From: Vibrio anguillarum
GTDB taxonomy: Bacteria > Pseudomonadota > Gammaproteobacteria > Enterobacterales > Vibrionaceae
Length of the DNA stretch: 64,000 bases
Direction: 5' to 3'
NCBI RefSeq assembly: GCF_001989995.2
Contig: NZ_JAHGUP010000019.1
Span: 1-64,000 of the forward strand
In this document: positions 44,644-56,572 of the stretch, one piece after another
Numbering within the stretch: position 1 is the stretch's first letter
Layout: every line of letters starts with the position of its first letter
The notes under the pieces: generated by a model
What the model saw: the letters and a program-made list of their open reading frames with translations, nothing else
Database searches by the model: none
What the model was told of the DNA's origin: nothing
Translations under genes and position numbers: made by a program

Positions 44644-46215
44644 ATGCGATTTCAATTTAGCTGGGTGATGGTGCTCTTGTTAGCGGGGTGCCAAATCACT
44701 CAGCCAACAGACCAAACAACAGCGCCAAATGCCAAAGAGGCAAATAGCCCTCAGATTCAGACACAAAAAGAGATGGCTAAACAAAAGTCGTCATCTGCAA
44801 AAAACACAACGCCGAAAGTGATCACGCCACAAGAGCAAACGGACGTATGGCAGCGCATCGCAATGCAGTTGTCGATGGATATCCCAGATCATAAATCAGT
44901 GAATTATTATCGAACTTGGTATCTTAAACACCCTAATCACCTACAAACTGTTGCCGAGCGAGCAAAGCCATTTCTTTACCTTATCACTGAGAAAATTGAG
45001 CAGCGCGGCTTACCACTTGAGTTAGCACTCTTACCCATTGTTGAAAGCTCGTTTGATGCCTTTGCCTACTCACACGGTAGCGCTGCGGGGCTGTGGCAAT
45101 TTGTGCCGAGTACGGGAGAGATGTATGGCCTAGAGCAAAATTTTTGGTATGACGGAAGACGAGATGTAGACGCCGCCACCGATGCGGCTTTGGATTATCT
45201 CACTGCATTAAATAAGCGTTTTGATGGTGATTGGAGCCATGCGATTGCCGCCTATAACAGCGGTGGTGGGCGGATCTCTAGCGCGATTCGTAAAAATCAC
45301 AAGGCTGGTAAACCAACCGACTTTTTCTCACTCGACTTACCCGATGAAACCACAGGCTACGTCCCTAAATTACTCGCACTGGCCGATATTGTTGCCAATC
45401 AAGAAAAATATGGCATTGAAATCCCAGCGATCGCTAACAAACCAGTGTTAACGTTAGTCGACCCTCAGGAACAGCTTGATCTTGCCATTGCCGCCAATTA
45501 CGCCGGAATGAGCGTGAAAGAGTTGCAAAGTTACAACCCAGCTTACAATCAATGGGCGACCTCGCCGACGGGACCTCATCAACTGCTTATCCCAGTAGAT
45601 AAAGTGGAACGCTTTGCTCAGAAAGTTGAAGAGAATCGCGGTAAAGGGATGAAGTTAGTACGCTACAAGGTAAAATCCGGCGATAGCTTGAGTGTGATTG
45701 CTCAACAGCACAATACCACCAGCAAAGTGATTCAGACGGCCAACAATCTCAATGGCAACGTCATTCGCGTTGGGCAGTATTTAATGATCCCAACATCCGT
45801 AAAAGACGAAAAAACATACGCACTCAGTGCCAGTAACCGCTTAGCAAAAACGCAAGCGATGGCCCGTGGTCAGTACAAGCTGTCTCATACGGTAGCCAGA
45901 GGTGATAGCTTATGGAGCATTGCCAAACAGCACAATGTTTCCCATCAGTCCTTAGCAAAATGGAACGGTATGGGGCCAAGAGACACGTTGAAGATTGGCC
46001 AAACACTGGTCATTTGGAAAAATAGCAGTGAGGGTGCCATCATTCGCACCGTCTTTTATCAAGTGCGTAGCGGCGATACACTCAGCGCCATCGCTAATAA
46101 GTTTAAAGTCAAAAGCCTCGACATTGTAAAATGGAACGAGCTTGCAAACCAAAAGTACTTAAAGCCGGGCCAAAAACTCAAGCTCTACGTCGATGTCACT
46201 AAGGTCAGTGTATGA
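44644..46215 (+). CDS. mltD: Membrane-bound lytic murein transglycosylase D with three LysM domains
   Basis: This lipoprotein cleaves peptidoglycan. The product has 523 residues with lipobox LAGC (Cys16). The SLT domain (about 115-230) has the catalytic Glu in LPIVESSFDAFAYSHGSAAGLWQFVPSTG. LysM domains lie at about 340-385, 417-462 and 475-520, each with a GDSL/GDTL core. Three LysM modules against two in E. coli MltD. The stop overlaps the next start (ATGA). Confidence 0.95.
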   Translation: MRFQFSWVMVLLLAGCQITQPTDQTTAPNAKEANSPQIQTQKEMAKQKSSSAKNTTPKVITPQEQTDVWQRIAMQLSMDIPDHKSVNYYRTWYLKHPNHLQTVAERAKPFLYLITEKIEQRGLPLELALLPIVESSFDAFAYSHGSAAGLWQFVPSTGEMYGLEQNFWYDGRRDVDAATDAALDYLTALNKRFDGDWSHAIAAYNSGGGRISSAIRKNHKAGKPTDFFSLDLPDETTGYVPKLLALADIVANQEKYGIEIPAIANKPVLTLVDPQEQLDLAIAANYAGMSVKELQSYNPAYNQWATSPTGPHQLLIPVDKVERFAQKVEENRGKGMKLVRYKVKSGDSLSVIAQQHNTTSKVIQTANNLNGNVIRVGQYLMIPTSVKDEKTYALSASNRLAKTQAMARGQYKLSHTVARGDSLWSIAKQHNVSHQSLAKWNGMGPRDTLKIGQTLVIWKNSSEGAIIRTVFYQVRSGDTLSAIANKFKVKSLDIVKWNELANQKYLKPGQKLKLYVDVTKVSV

Positions 46216-46898
46216 ATCCTTCCAGTAACCCGTTAATCATGTTGGTGGATATTTTCCGTTCCCCCACGTCTTGTTTTTTAGCCCTTTATCAACGCGGCAT
46301 GTGGGGTTGGCAACCTTATCTCTTTTTAATCCTGAGTCCCTTTCTATTTTGGGGGGCTTATTTTGACGTAGTTAACCTTGAATGGTTAAAAGCGGGGCTC
46401 TCGGCGCAGTTGGCTATGATCAACCCCGCTCAGCTTGAAATGTTAGATGCCAACACCTTGATGGCAAGCGAAATTATCAGTGATGTGGTAGGCCGCACGC
46501 TAACGATTTTCATGTTGGCATTATGGTTCAATTTGGCGACCAAGCAGAGCCAACATCAGCACGGTTTCTGGCGTTGGTTTGCCGCAAGTACTGTCATCAC
46601 TTTCCCAGCCGTGTTGGGCGATCTCGCCAGTTACGCGAGCTTATTACTCAAACATGGCCACGTGATGACTTACGCTGCTGACCTTAACAGTTTAAATGGC
46701 CTAATTAAGTTGCCACTGACTAATGATTGGTCTCAATTTGCCAGCTCCTTCCCACTGCTTTTGCCTTGGTACATCGTACTTGGCTACGCGGCGGTGGGTG
46801 CATGGACAGAGCTTGAACGCGGCCAAGCTCTGGTGATTTCGGCGCTGCCTTGGATTGGCTATTACCTGATTTGGGCGCTGTACATCGCCATCAGCTAG
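46212..46898 (+). CDS. YIP1-type multi-pass inner-membrane protein
   Basis: The product has 228 residues with about five hydrophobic helices (near 30-50, 95-115, 125-145, 175-195 and 205-225). The layout fits the bacterial YIP1 domain family; the function is not known. Its ATG overlaps the mltD stop by 4 nt, so translation is probably coupled to mltD. A link with cell-envelope work is inferred only from this. Confidence 0.75.
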   Translation: MNPSSNPLIMLVDIFRSPTSCFLALYQRGMWGWQPYLFLILSPFLFWGAYFDVVNLEWLKAGLSAQLAMINPAQLEMLDANTLMASEIISDVVGRTLTIFMLALWFNLATKQSQHQHGFWRWFAASTVITFPAVLGDLASYASLLLKHGHVMTYAADLNSLNGLIKLPLTNDWSQFASSFPLLLPWYIVLGYAAVGAWTELERGQALVISALPWIGYYLIWALYIAIS

Positions 46899-46905
46899 AA
46901 AGTGG

Positions 46906-47748
46906 TTATAAACTAAAACTCGCCAATAGTGGGTTATGATCAGAAGCGTCCGTTACGGGCGCTTTTGCATTGAGCAGTGTTAAACCACGATAAAAAAGAT
47001 GATCAAGCACCAAGCCCGTCACAAACTGAACACGATGATCGGGTTCGAACAACACTTCCTTCAAACCCACACGATTTAATGCAGCGGTTAATGTGTCCAT
47101 TCTTGCTTGACTCCAGCTATTAAAATCGCCACCGACAATCACTGGCCCTTGATGTGTTTTTAATTGAACGAGTAGCGCTTCCAGCTGATTGGTATACTCT
47201 TGCGTTCCATAGGTAAAGTTCACTGCATGCAGGTTTACAACCGCCAGAGTCTGACCATCACTTAAACGATACAGGGCGTAAATCGCCGATTTGGGTAAGC
47301 GCAACCAAGGCTCTAATTCGGTGTAAGCACACGCTAATACTGGCATCTGCTTGCCAAGATTTAACACTCCGGCTGATTCACCAAAAATACGAAAAGCATC
47401 CGCTTGCGTCCCCCCCCACTGCTTTTGGCTGATCCACTCTTTCAATGACAAGGTCATGCTCGCTTCTTGTAGCAACACCAATTGGGCATCTTGGCTGAAT
47501 TTATCCAGCTCACTTTGCCATGTTGCTCTATTTTGTTTATAGATATTCCAAACCAGCACATTAAGCTGACCACGCACATCAATTGCGCGAGCGTTTGGAT
47601 TATCGTAACAAATCAGTGGAGATGAAGCGTTTTTCCCATCAATAGTCAACAATTGCGGCGTTGAAGGAATAGTAAAAATAGAGAAAAAACTAACCACAGC
47701 CGCGGTAATCAGCAACAGCGGCAAAACAAGCAGATATTTTCTTTTCAT
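46906..47748 (-). CDS. Endonuclease/exonuclease/phosphatase family protein (YafD-like)
   Basis: The product has 280 residues with an N-terminal membrane anchor (about 5-25). The EEP fold is complete: [18 protein letters not shown] (catalytic Glu), [21 protein letters not shown] and the C-terminal ASDHNPLLA (Asp-His). The substrate is unknown; the family includes phosphodiesterases. The ATG at 47748 is chosen over a TTG four codons up; neither has a clear Shine-Dalgarno. It is convergent with the YIP1-type gene, 7 bp apart. Confidence 0.85.
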   Translation of the reverse strand: MKRKYLLVLPLLLITAAVVSFFSIFTIPSTPQLLTIDGKNASSPLICYDNPNARAIDVRGQLNVLVWNIYKQNRATWQSELDKFSQDAQLVLLQEASMTLSLKEWISQKQWGGTQADAFRIFGESAGVLNLGKQMPVLACAYTELEPWLRLPKSAIYALYRLSDGQTLAVVNLHAVNFTYGTQEYTNQLEALLVQLKTHQGPVIVGGDFNSWSQARMDTLTAALNRVGLKEVLFEPDHRVQFVTGLVLDHLFYRGLTLLNAKAPVTDASDHNPLLASFSL

Positions 47749-47785
47749 AACGTTCAACAAAATTGGTAGGGATGCATTAATAAAG

Positions 47786-47812
47786 AGACAAAAAAGGAGC
47801 CATTGGCTCCCT
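47786..47812 (-). terminator. terminator of glnB
   Basis: The stem GGAGCC/GGCTCC with an ATT loop is followed by TTTTTTG on the minus strand. Confidence 0.85.
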
Positions 47813-47828
47813 TCTTCTCGGTGTACGG

Positions 47829-48176
<348 letters not shown>

Positions 48177-48225
48177 TTACACTTTCGTCAATTGGTGGCA
48201 TTATCTGCTAGCAAAAAAAAACAAT

Positions 48226-48256
48226 CAATAAAAAGCCCAAGCAACGCTTGGGCTGA
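48226..48256 (-). terminator. terminator of the cytochrome c gene
   Basis: AGCCCAAGC/GCTTGGGCT with an AAC loop is followed by TTTTTATT on the minus strand. Confidence 0.88.
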
Positions 48257-48277
48257 TTGAAACCCGTTCACTGTCAT

Positions 48278-48589
48278 TTACTTAAGACTTGCGAAATAGG
48301 CCGCTAAGTTTTCAATATCGGCATCACTGAGCATTGCCGCTTGCGCTTGCATTACGACGGCTAAACCACCATTACGCTCTTTATTCTTGTAGGCTTTAAC
48401 TGATGAGATAAGGTATTGCTCATTTTGCCCTTTTAGATTTGGATATCCCGGAATAAGGGCAATCCCGTCTGCGCCGTGACACGCCGCGCAGATAGCTGCT
48501 TTGGCTTGCCCTGCGGCTGGGTCTCCAGCAAACGCGCTTCCCGCTAACAACGTAAAACCCATAACTATTCCAATCGCGACTTTTTTCAT
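48278..48589 (-). CDS. Periplasmic c-type cytochrome
   Basis: This mono-heme class I cytochrome c has 103 residues. The signal peptide ends SAFA (about 21), heme is attached at CAACH (Cys34-His38), and the distal Met is in the [10 protein letters not shown] region. The size and motif resemble the c4/c5 or cytochrome c553 group; its redox partner is not shown by context. The ATG at 48589 follows GGTGGAG; a 17-codon longer reading frame would place extra residues before the signal peptide. Confidence 0.9.
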   Translation of the reverse strand: MKKVAIGIVMGFTLLAGSAFAGDPAAGQAKAAICAACHGADGIALIPGYPNLKGQNEQYLISSVKAYKNKERNGGLAVVMQAQAAMLSDADIENLAAYFASLK

Positions 48590-48649
48590 TGCTCCACCTT
48601 TATGTCCATATTCATTGTATGTTTTATACGAATTTTGCATGAAAAGCGT

Positions 48650-49960
48650 TCATTTGTCCCAGATGAGTTCACAATCTTGCCCACTGAAGTCACGATCAAC
48701 AAATAAATTTGCAATCGCAACCACTTGATTCCGATGCATCAATATTGGCGTTCTTCGTCGTAGCCAACTCGGCACGCCATACTCTTGGAACAATTTTTTT
48801 AGCTTTCGACTTCCCACTCGTCCGACGGGGCATGCTGCAAGCCCTTCAGGATTAAACGTAACGCTTAATTGATGGCAATCATCAGGCAAGGCTATTCCCT
48901 TGCTACCACCATGAGACGATAACCTCAGATTACCTAGTCCATCAGGCAAGGTTAATGATTGATCGGGCACGATCATCGCCTGCCAATCTGAAATGTCTTG
49001 ATAAGTTTGGATGCAATATAGCTTTTGGTCAAAGCGGCGGATCTCACTTTGCCCTAGTTTAAGCCGAGGATTCGCACCAATACGCGCAGACGCCACTTGT
49101 TGCCAAATCATCGCTAAATGTTCTTGAGTCGGCATTGGCTCCCCCAATTGAGCAAGCCACATTCTTAGCAATTGATAGCGTGCTAATTCGCTGCGATGAG
49201 AAAGCGCGGTAATTGATAAACTACCATCAGGCATTTTTGCCTCTTGCATTGCCTCTTGTAGCAGCTCTTCAAGCAACACCTGCTGCTGAGCACACAATGT
49301 CGCACTACGAGCAACCGCTTGGTGAATATGCGGCCAGCGCTGCGTAAGAACTGGCGTGATGTGATGGCGGATAAAATTACGATCAAAACGGGTATCTTGG
49401 TTGCTTTCGTCCTCGACCCAATCCAAATTCTGGGTTACGGCAAAGCTTTCGATCTGTACGCGAGTCGCCGCAAGCAAAGGACGGACGATTTTCCCCGCGC
49501 CAAATGGCATCGCTTGTGCCATCGAAGAGAGTCCTTTGGGTCCACTACCACGCTTTAACGCGAGCAAAAATGTCTCGATCTGATCATCGCTATGCTGTCC
49601 AGTTAGTAACAAATCGTCAGTGTTAATGTATTTCGCTAAAACTTGGTAACGCGCCGTACGCGCCAATGACTCCACACTTTCACCGCTAGCGGTATCGAGT
49701 TGCACCCGTTCAATAAAAAAAGGGATCGCGGCGTGTTGGGCCCAGCGCTGGCACTGTTTGGCCCACGCATCTGCATGTTGACTTAATCCATGATGAACAT
49801 AAACAGCGCAGCACTCACAGGAGGTTTCGTCACGATATTGCGCCAATAGTTCAAGCATCACCCGCGAGTCCATGCCACCACTAAAACCCAAGATCAATTG
49901 GCTGCTTGCTAAGCGATGACGATTGATAACGTGTGAAAATAGCGAATAAAGTTCAGACAT
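48650..49960 (-). CDS. tilS: tRNA(Ile)-lysidine synthetase
   Basis: This enzyme adds lysine to C34 of tRNA-Ile(CAU). The product has 436 residues, with the PP-loop SGGMDS at Ser27-Ser32 and GQHSDDQIETFLLALKRGSG. The C-terminal substrate-binding domains end in a VANLFVDRDFSGQDCELIW-like segment. No clear Shine-Dalgarno is visible before the ATG. Separated from accA by a terminator. Confidence 0.94.
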   Translation of the reverse strand: MSELYSLFSHVINRHRLASSQLILGFSGGMDSRVMLELLAQYRDETSCECCAVYVHHGLSQHADAWAKQCQRWAQHAAIPFFIERVQLDTASGESVESLARTARYQVLAKYINTDDLLLTGQHSDDQIETFLLALKRGSGPKGLSSMAQAMPFGAGKIVRPLLAATRVQIESFAVTQNLDWVEDESNQDTRFDRNFIRHHITPVLTQRWPHIHQAVARSATLCAQQQVLLEELLQEAMQEAKMPDGSLSITALSHRSELARYQLLRMWLAQLGEPMPTQEHLAMIWQQVASARIGANPRLKLGQSEIRRFDQKLYCIQTYQDISDWQAMIVPDQSLTLPDGLGNLRLSSHGGSKGIALPDDCHQLSVTFNPEGLAACPVGRVGSRKLKKLFQEYGVPSWLRRRTPILMHRNQVVAIANLFVDRDFSGQDCELIWDK

Positions 49961-50040
49961 GGGTTTTCAGTGCTAAGAGAAATTGATGCCAGTTTACCTT
50001 GAAACGCGCCAAGCAAACCAGCCCTGAAATCGGGCTGATA

Positions 50041-50072
50041 AAAAAGGGCTGGACAGAATCCAACCCTTTTTA
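50041..50072. terminator. terminator of accA
   Basis: AAAAAGGGxTGGA pairs with TCCAxCCCTTTTT around a 5-nt loop, with a T-run on the minus strand 20 nt past accA. Confidence 0.82.
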
Positions 50073-50092
50073 TTTATTGTTCGCTCTGCTGT

Positions 50093-51052
50093 TTAGCAGT
50101 AGCCGTAGTTCATCAAACGTTGATAACGACGAGCCAATAATGCTTCTTCATTCAGCGGCTCTAAATCAGCAAGCTGTTTTAGCAGTGTTGCTTTCATGTT
50201 GGCGGCCATTTGTATTGGATCGCGATGCGCGCCACCTAATGGTTCTTCGATAATTTCATCAATCAGCTCAAGCTCTTTTAAGCGAGGAGCGACTAAGCCC
50301 ATCGCTTCAGCCGCTTGCGGCGCTTTATCTGAATCTCGCCACAAGATTGAAGCACACCCTTCTGGCGAAATTACCGCGTAAGTGGAATATTGCAGCATGT
50401 TCACGTAGTCACCCACGCCAATCGCCAAAGCACCACCAGAGCCACCTTCACCAACAACATTACAAATTACTGGCACTTTCAAGCCTGACATCACTTTTAG
50501 GTTTGTAGCAATCGCTTCAGATTGACCACGTTCTTCAGCGCCAACACCAGGATAGGCACCTGCGGTATCGATGAAAGTAATAATAGGCATACCAAAACGT
50601 TCAGCCATTTTCATTAAACGCAGTGCTTTACGATAACCTTCTGGTTTTGGCATTCCGAAGTTACGTCTTACTTTTTCTCTCGTTTCACGTCCTTTTTGGT
50701 GACCAATCACCATCACCGGACGTCCTTCTAAACGAGCAATGCCGCCGACAATCGCTTTGTCATCAGCAAAAGCGCGATCACCAGCCAACTCGTCAAACTC
50801 AGTGAAGACATGGTTGATGTAATCAAGCGTGTAAGGGCGTTGTGGATGGCGTGCCAATTGAGCTACTTGCCATGCCCCTAAATCACCAAAGATTTTCTTC
50901 TTAAGCTCTAAGCTTTTCTTTTCTAGCTGTTCGATCTCTTTGTCGAGATCAACGGACTTATCACCACCATGGCGAGACACGTCGCGTAGCGCCTGAATTT
51001 TAGCCTCAAGTTCAGCAATTGGTTTTTCAAATTCTAGAAAATTTAGGCTCAT
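50093..51052 (-). CDS. accA: Acetyl-CoA carboxylase carboxyltransferase subunit alpha
   Basis: This subunit works with AccD to transfer carboxyl to acetyl-CoA, the first committed step of fatty acid synthesis. The product has 319 residues and includes the crotonase-type motifs [49 protein letters not shown] and [27 protein letters not shown] precedes the ATG. It follows dnaE by 47 bp, as in other gammaproteobacteria. Confidence 0.97.
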   Translation of the reverse strand: MSLNFLEFEKPIAELEAKIQALRDVSRHGGDKSVDLDKEIEQLEKKSLELKKKIFGDLGAWQVAQLARHPQRPYTLDYINHVFTEFDELAGDRAFADDKAIVGGIARLEGRPVMVIGHQKGRETREKVRRNFGMPKPEGYRKALRLMKMAERFGMPIITFIDTAGAYPGVGAEERGQSEAIATNLKVMSGLKVPVICNVVGEGGSGGALAIGVGDYVNMLQYSTYAVISPEGCASILWRDSDKAPQAAEAMGLVAPRLKELELIDEIIEEPLGGAHRDPIQMAANMKATLLKQLADLEPLNEEALLARRYQRLMNYGYC

Positions 51053-51099
51053 CTACCGATCCTTTTATACTCAGCGTTCAACATATTTGACGCCAAATT

Positions 51100-54000
51100 T
51101 TAGTTAAATTCGAGTTCTACCTGATCTTTGCCAAGTAGCTGTTTCAATTCGTCTAACAATGTATCACTTGGGGTTACACGCCACTGCGTACCAAGAGTGA
51201 GTCGCACTCTCGCCTCTGCGCGTTGGTAGTATACATTGACAGGTATAGTCCCTGCTCGGTGAGGCTCTAAGATCTGACTAAAGCGCTCAAAAAACTGGCT
51301 GTCTATCTGTGATTGTTCAATCGATATCGACAAGCCACGGGCATATTTTTCACGCGCACTGCCCAAGTCCATGACTTCGCGCGCCGACATTTTAAGGCCA
51401 CCATTGAAGTCATCAAAGCTGACCTGTCCAGAAATCACTAAAATTCTATCTTTTTCTAACAGCTCTGCATACCGCTCTAACGCATCAGAGAATAACATCA
51501 CTTCCATACGTCCTGAACGATCATCTAACGTCATGATGCCAATCCGCGTGCCACGCTTGGTGGTCATGACTTTAGCCGCAATCACTAACCCCGCTAAAGT
51601 GACGGATTGATCGCGTCGCGTTGGCGTGGCATCTTTTAGTCGACAACTGGTGTACTTCGCAAGTTCCTTAATATGTGCGTTTATTGGATGCCCGGTCAAA
51701 TAAAGGCCCAATGTATCGCGCTCACCTTCAAGCCAAACTTTCTCAGGCCACTCGGGGACTTGCGTATATTTATGTTCTACTTCTTCTGGCGCATCAGTCA
51801 ATACACCAAACATATCAACCTGACCAAAGGCTTCAGCTTGGTGGAATTGGCTGGCCGCTTTCACAGCATCATTTAATGAGGCCATCATTGCAGCACGGTG
51901 TGGGCCTAAACGATCCAAAGCACCCGCATAAATAAGCTTTTCAATCACACGCTTATTGACTTTTTTCAGATCAATTCTGGCGCAAAAATCAAACAAATCT
52001 TTAAAATAGCCGCCTGCTGTGCGCGCTTCTAAAATCGCTTCAATCGGTCCTTCACCCACACCTTTGATCGCGCCAATACCATAGACAATTGCGCCATTTT
52101 CATCGACGTTAAAGCGGTACAAGCCGGCGTTAATATCCGGTGGTAACACTTTAAGATTCATACGCAAACATTCATCCACTAAGCCAACCACCTTTTCGGT
52201 GTTGTCCATGTCGGCCGTCATTACGGCCGCCATAAATTCGGCTGGGTAGTGGGTTTTTAACCATAAGGTTTGATAAGAAACCAGAGCATAAGCCGCAGAG
52301 TGCGATTTATTAAACCCGTAACCGGCGAATTTTTCTACTAAGTCGAAGATTTTCATCGACAATTCGCCATCCACGCCGTTTTTTATCGAACCTTCTTCAA
52401 AAATCGCCCGCTGCTTGGCCATCTCTTCTGGCTTTTTCTTACCCATCGCACGGCGCAGCATATCCGCGCCGCCTAATGTGTATCCGGCTAGGACTTGGGC
52501 GATCTGCATCACTTGCTCTTGGTACAAGATGATGCCGTAGGTTGGGTCTAGAATTTCTTTTAATGACTCATGTTGCCATTTTTCATCTGGGTAGGAGATC
52601 GCCTCTCGGCCATGTTTACGGTCGATAAAGTTATCCACCATCCCAGATTGCAAAGGCCCAGGGCGAAACAGGGCCACTAGTGCAATGATATCTTCGAAGC
52701 AGTCTGGCTGGAGACGTTTGATCAGATCTTTCATGCCGCGCGATTCTAACTGGAATACCGCCGTGGTTTCAGAATTTTGCAATACACGAAATGAAACTGG
52801 GTCTTCTAACGGGATAGCTTCAATACGAACGGGCTCTTTGCCTTCTCGTTGTAAGCGCGGGTTAATCAGCCCTAGAGCCCAATCGATAATGGTTAAGGTG
52901 CGTAAACCTAAGAAGTCAAACTTGACTAAGCCTGCGGTTTCAACATCGTTCTTATCAAATTGAGTGACGGGGAAATGCCCTTCAGCATCCGCATAAATCG
53001 GCGAAAAGTCGGTAATGGTGGTTGGGGAGATCACCACCCCGCCCGCATGCTTACCGGCGTTACGCGTGCAACCTTCTAGAATTCGGCACTTATCAATCAG
53101 CTCTTTGACGTCTTCGTCATTGTTGTACAGCTCAGGTAACGCGGGTTCAGCCTTAAACGCCTTTTCGAGTGTCATTCCTGGATCTAGTGGAATAAGCTTT
53201 GAAATGCGGTCGACAAATCCAAACGGATGACCAAGCACGCGTCCCACGTCACGAATGACCGCTTTGGCAGCCATAGTACCAAAGGTGATGATCTGTGATA
53301 CCGCATCACGACCATACATTTCAGCAACGTGATCAATAACTTGGTCACGTTTATCCATACAGAAATCGACGTCAAAATCGGGCATTGAGACCCGTTCTGG
53401 GTTCAAGAAACGTTCGAAAAGTAAATCATATTGTAGTGGATCTAAATCGGTAATTTTGAGCGCATAAGCCACCAATGAACCCGCACCCGATCCGCGCCCC
53501 GGTCCCACCGGAATATCGTTATCTTTTGACCACTGGATGAACTCCATCACAATCAAGAAATAACCGGGGAACCCCATGTTATTAATCACTTCGAGCTCTA
53601 TTTGCAGCCGTTCATCATATTCAGGGCGACGTTGTGCGCGAACCTCAGGATCGGGGAACAGAAATTCAAGACGCTCTTCAAGGCCTTCTTGTGATTTCAT
53701 CACCAAGTATTCGGTTTCTTTCATTCCTTCCGTTGGAAAGGCGGGCAAGAAATATTCCCCCAAACGGACGGTAACATTACACCGTTTGGCAATCTCAACA
53801 CTGTTTTGCAGCGCTTCAGGAATGTCGGCAAACAGCTCACACATTTCCGCTTCGGTGCGCAAATATTGCTGTGGGCTGTAATTTTTTGGCCGACGAGGAT
53901 CTTCCATGGTGTAGCCATCATGAATCGCTACTCGAATTTCATGCGCTTCAAAAAACTCTTCGCTGAGAAACACCACTTCATTGGTTGCAACGACGGGCAG

Positions 54001-54579
54001 ATCGTTATTTTCAGCCAATTCTAGAGCAAAGTGCAGATAGCTCTCTTCGTCGGCTCGCCCTGTGCGAGTCAATTCAAGGTAAAAACGATCGACAAAATGA
54101 GTTTGATAAAACTCGACACATTTATCGACTAACGCCTGATTACCTTTAAGCAGTGCTTTGCCTATTTCACCACTTTTTCCCCCCGAAAGCACAATCAAGC
54201 CTTCGGCATATTTCACTAGCCACGCTTTATCAATCACAGGTAGGTGTTGCACATGACCGCGTAGATAAGCATCGGAGATCAGTAAGGTCAGATTTTTGTA
54301 ACCAACATTATCACTCGCTAGAACCGTCAGCTTGGTGAGCTCATCACCAAACTCCTCGGATTGCATGACAAAATCTGCACCGATAATCGGCTTTACCCCA
54401 CAGTTATGAGCGGTACCATAAAATTTGACCAAACCACATAAGTTCGTGAAGTCGGTCAACGCTACGGCAGGCATCCCCATCTCGGCCACTTTTTTCACAA
54501 GCGGTGGCACTTTGGACAAGCCATCGATCATAGAAAAGTCGCTGTGGACACGAAGGTGGACAAACTTTGGTTCTGGCAT
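51100..54579 (-). CDS. dnaE: DNA polymerase III alpha subunit
   Basis: This is the catalytic subunit of the replicative polymerase, 1159 residues. The PHP domain is at the N-terminus ([17 protein letters not shown]). Palm motifs [17 protein letters not shown] and [11 protein letters not shown] (metal-binding Asp residues) and the [14 protein letters not shown] fingers region follow. An OB domain (about 985-1070) and a C-terminal tau-binding end complete it. The ATG follows AGGA at some distance. It lies in the lpx-rnhB-dnaE-accA cluster. Confidence 0.97.
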   Translation of the reverse strand: MPEPKFVHLRVHSDFSMIDGLSKVPPLVKKVAEMGMPAVALTDFTNLCGLVKFYGTAHNCGVKPIIGADFVMQSEEFGDELTKLTVLASDNVGYKNLTLLISDAYLRGHVQHLPVIDKAWLVKYAEGLIVLSGGKSGEIGKALLKGNQALVDKCVEFYQTHFVDRFYLELTRTGRADEESYLHFALELAENNDLPVVATNEVVFLSEEFFEAHEIRVAIHDGYTMEDPRRPKNYSPQQYLRTEAEMCELFADIPEALQNSVEIAKRCNVTVRLGEYFLPAFPTEGMKETEYLVMKSQEGLEERLEFLFPDPEVRAQRRPEYDERLQIELEVINNMGFPGYFLIVMEFIQWSKDNDIPVGPGRGSGAGSLVAYALKITDLDPLQYDLLFERFLNPERVSMPDFDVDFCMDKRDQVIDHVAEMYGRDAVSQIITFGTMAAKAVIRDVGRVLGHPFGFVDRISKLIPLDPGMTLEKAFKAEPALPELYNNDEDVKELIDKCRILEGCTRNAGKHAGGVVISPTTITDFSPIYADAEGHFPVTQFDKNDVETAGLVKFDFLGLRTLTIIDWALGLINPRLQREGKEPVRIEAIPLEDPVSFRVLQNSETTAVFQLESRGMKDLIKRLQPDCFEDIIALVALFRPGPLQSGMVDNFIDRKHGREAISYPDEKWQHESLKEILDPTYGIILYQEQVMQIAQVLAGYTLGGADMLRRAMGKKKPEEMAKQRAIFEEGSIKNGVDGELSMKIFDLVEKFAGYGFNKSHSAAYALVSYQTLWLKTHYPAEFMAAVMTADMDNTEKVVGLVDECLRMNLKVLPPDINAGLYRFNVDENGAIVYGIGAIKGVGEGPIEAILEARTAGGYFKDLFDFCARIDLKKVNKRVIEKLIYAGALDRLGPHRAAMMASLNDAVKAASQFHQAEAFGQVDMFGVLTDAPEEVEHKYTQVPEWPEKVWLEGERDTLGLYLTGHPINAHIKELAKYTSCRLKDATPTRRDQSVTLAGLVIAAKVMTTKRGTRIGIMTLDDRSGRMEVMLFSDALERYAELLEKDRILVISGQVSFDDFNGGLKMSAREVMDLGSAREKYARGLSISIEQSQIDSQFFERFSQILEPHRAGTIPVNVYYQRAEARVRLTLGTQWRVTPSDTLLDELKQLLGKDQVELEFN

Positions 54580-54660
54580 GCAATAAAATCCTAGATGCTA
54601 GGTTTGGTACAAGATTTGGCGGTTATTCTACGCGAATCTGCTCGTGGCTGACACCCGCAA

Positions 54661-55272
54661 TTAGTCAATTCCAAGCACGCGTTTCACTGGCTTAAAGCTT
54701 TTACGGTGCTCTGCGATGACGCCATGCTGTTCGATCGCGGCAAAATGCGCTTTAGTTGGATAGCCCTTATGTTGAGCAAAGCCAAATTGTGGGTACAATT
54801 TATCGAGCGCTTCCATCTCTTTATCGCGTACCACTTTGGCAATGATTGAGGCGGCGCTGATTTGCGCCACACGCATATCACCCTTGACGACTGCGATACC
54901 ATGCATCGGTAATTGTGGGACACGGTTGCCATCAATTAAAGCCAAATCAGGTTGAATCGCTAGACCTGCAATCGCGCGTTGCATCGCCACCATAGTCGCT
55001 TGAAGAATATTAAGCTCATCAATTTCAGCTGGTGAACAGCGGCCAACAGACCAAGCGAGCGCCTTTTGTTGAATTTCAGGAAAAAGCGCTAGGCGTTTTT
55101 TTTCTGATAACTTTTTCGAGTCGGCTAAACCTTTAATCGGATTATTCGGATCCAAGATTACTGCGGCAGTCACTACGTCGCCCACTAATGGACCTCGGCC
55201 AACTTCATCCACTCCTGCAATCAAAACATAGCCCTTAGGGTATTCAAAAGGAGTCAGTGTTTGTTCTGCCAT
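54661..55272 (-). CDS. rnhB: Ribonuclease HII
   Basis: This enzyme removes ribonucleotides and RNA from DNA hybrids. The product of 203 residues has the catalytic motif [35 protein letters not shown] and the later Asp in AKVVRDKEM. The ATG at 55272 is preceded by GAGGAAAA; a TTG ten codons earlier was rejected. It lies 46 bp after lpxB. Confidence 0.95.
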   Translation of the reverse strand: MAEQTLTPFEYPKGYVLIAGVDEVGRGPLVGDVVTAAVILDPNNPIKGLADSKKLSEKKRLALFPEIQQKALAWSVGRCSPAEIDELNILQATMVAMQRAIAGLAIQPDLALIDGNRVPQLPMHGIAVVKGDMRVAQISAASIIAKVVRDKEMEALDKLYPQFGFAQHKGYPTKAHFAAIEQHGVIAEHRKSFKPVKRVLGID

Positions 55273-55318
55273 CTTGTCTATTTTCCTCTCGTTATTTTTC
55301 AATCGCTCTTTTTAATCG

Positions 55319-56467
55319 TTAACGGTTAATCAAGCTTAAAACCGCCTTGGCGGCTTGTTGATCGGCGCCTTTGCGGATCCAGTGATGCATTTCAGTAAAA
55401 CGTTCAATTAAAGAGGAATTATCACGGCTGAGCATGCTATCGACCGCAGGAAACAGATGTTGTGGGTCGCATTCATCAAGAATGAACTCAGGAACCAGTT
55501 CTTCTCCGGCTAAAATATTGGGCAGTGAAACAAATTCGGTTATCGCAAGCTTCTGAACCAACCATCCGGTGAGCCAGTTCACTTTGTATCCCACCACCAT
55601 CGGCCGTTTGAGCAACATGCATTCCAGTGCGACTGTGCCAGAGGCAAGCAGCACAGCATCTGCAGCCGTGATGACATTGCGCGCGGTGTCTTCAATAATA
55701 ACAAAATCAAGCTCTGGGGCGATCTCCTGCCAAATGGTTTCAAACTGCTGTTTACGTTTAGGATTGACGGCGGCTACCACAAAACCAATATCAGGGTATT
55801 TCTGTTTGATTTGTCGACATGTTTCAATAAATGGCTTGGCAATTAAACCGACTTCTCCCCCTCGGCTACCGGGTAGCACAGCCAGCCACTGTTTATCTGT
55901 CTCTAATTTCAACAGTTCACGAGCGGCAATTTTATCGGGTTGCAGTGGAATGGCATCGGCCAGTGTATGGCCGACAAATTCGCACGCAACCTGATACTTG
56001 TCGTAAAACGCTTTTTCAAACGGAAGAAATGCCAACACTAGATCGGTCGCCGCATCGATTTTAAAAATACGTTTGGGACGCCATGCCCATACAGATGGGC
56101 TCACATAGTGGACGGTTTTGATGCCCGCTTTTTTGAGATCAAGCTCTAGTCGTAAATTAAAATCTGGTGCATCAATACCAACAAACACATCCGGCGGATT
56201 GGCTTTAAAATACTTCACCAACTGCGCTTTAACTTTCAGTAAACGCGGTAAGCGGCCAAGCACCTCAACCAGACCCATCACGGCTAGCTCTTCCATATCA
56301 AATAAAGATTCACAACCTTGAGCAATCATCTTAGGGCCACCAATACCGACAAATTGTGCATTGGGGTATTGCTGCTTGATGGCTTGAATGAAGCCTTCTC
56401 CTAATGTATCGCCAGAAAGCTCTCCGGCAACAATACCGATTCTTAGGGGATTTTCATGTGAGTGCAT
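55319..56467 (-). CDS. lpxB: Lipid-A-disaccharide synthase
   Basis: This glycosyltransferase (GT19) joins UDP-2,3-diacylglucosamine and lipid X. The product has 382 residues with RIGIVAGELSGDTLGEGF, GIGGPKM, GIDAPDFN, YVSPSVWAWRPKR and VLPGSRGGEV. AGGAAATGAT precedes the ATG. A terminator-like hairpin separates it from lpxA, unlike the tight lpxA-lpxB spacing of many relatives. Confidence 0.96.
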   Translation of the reverse strand: MHSHENPLRIGIVAGELSGDTLGEGFIQAIKQQYPNAQFVGIGGPKMIAQGCESLFDMEELAVMGLVEVLGRLPRLLKVKAQLVKYFKANPPDVFVGIDAPDFNLRLELDLKKAGIKTVHYVSPSVWAWRPKRIFKIDAATDLVLAFLPFEKAFYDKYQVACEFVGHTLADAIPLQPDKIAARELLKLETDKQWLAVLPGSRGGEVGLIAKPFIETCRQIKQKYPDIGFVVAAVNPKRKQQFETIWQEIAPELDFVIIEDTARNVITAADAVLLASGTVALECMLLKRPMVVGYKVNWLTGWLVQKLAITEFVSLPNILAGEELVPEFILDECDPQHLFPAVDSMLSRDNSSLIERFTEMHHWIRKGADQQAAKAVLSLINR

Positions 56468-56510
56468 ATCATTTCCTAACAGAATCCGCTCAGCCGTTAT
56501 GCGGCGTCAA

Positions 56511-56544
56511 AAAGACAAAAGATCGCTAAAAAAGTAGCGATCTT
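56511..56544 (-). terminator. intrinsic terminator between lpxA and lpxB
   Basis: A perfect 10-bp stem AAGATCGCTA/TAGCGATCTT with a 6-nt loop is followed by TTGTCTTTTT on the minus strand. It lies about 28 nt past lpxA and would reduce read-through into lpxB-rnhB-dnaE-accA. Confidence 0.78.
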
Positions 56545-56572
56545 CGGATATTAATAGAAACTCAGTGGTGAA

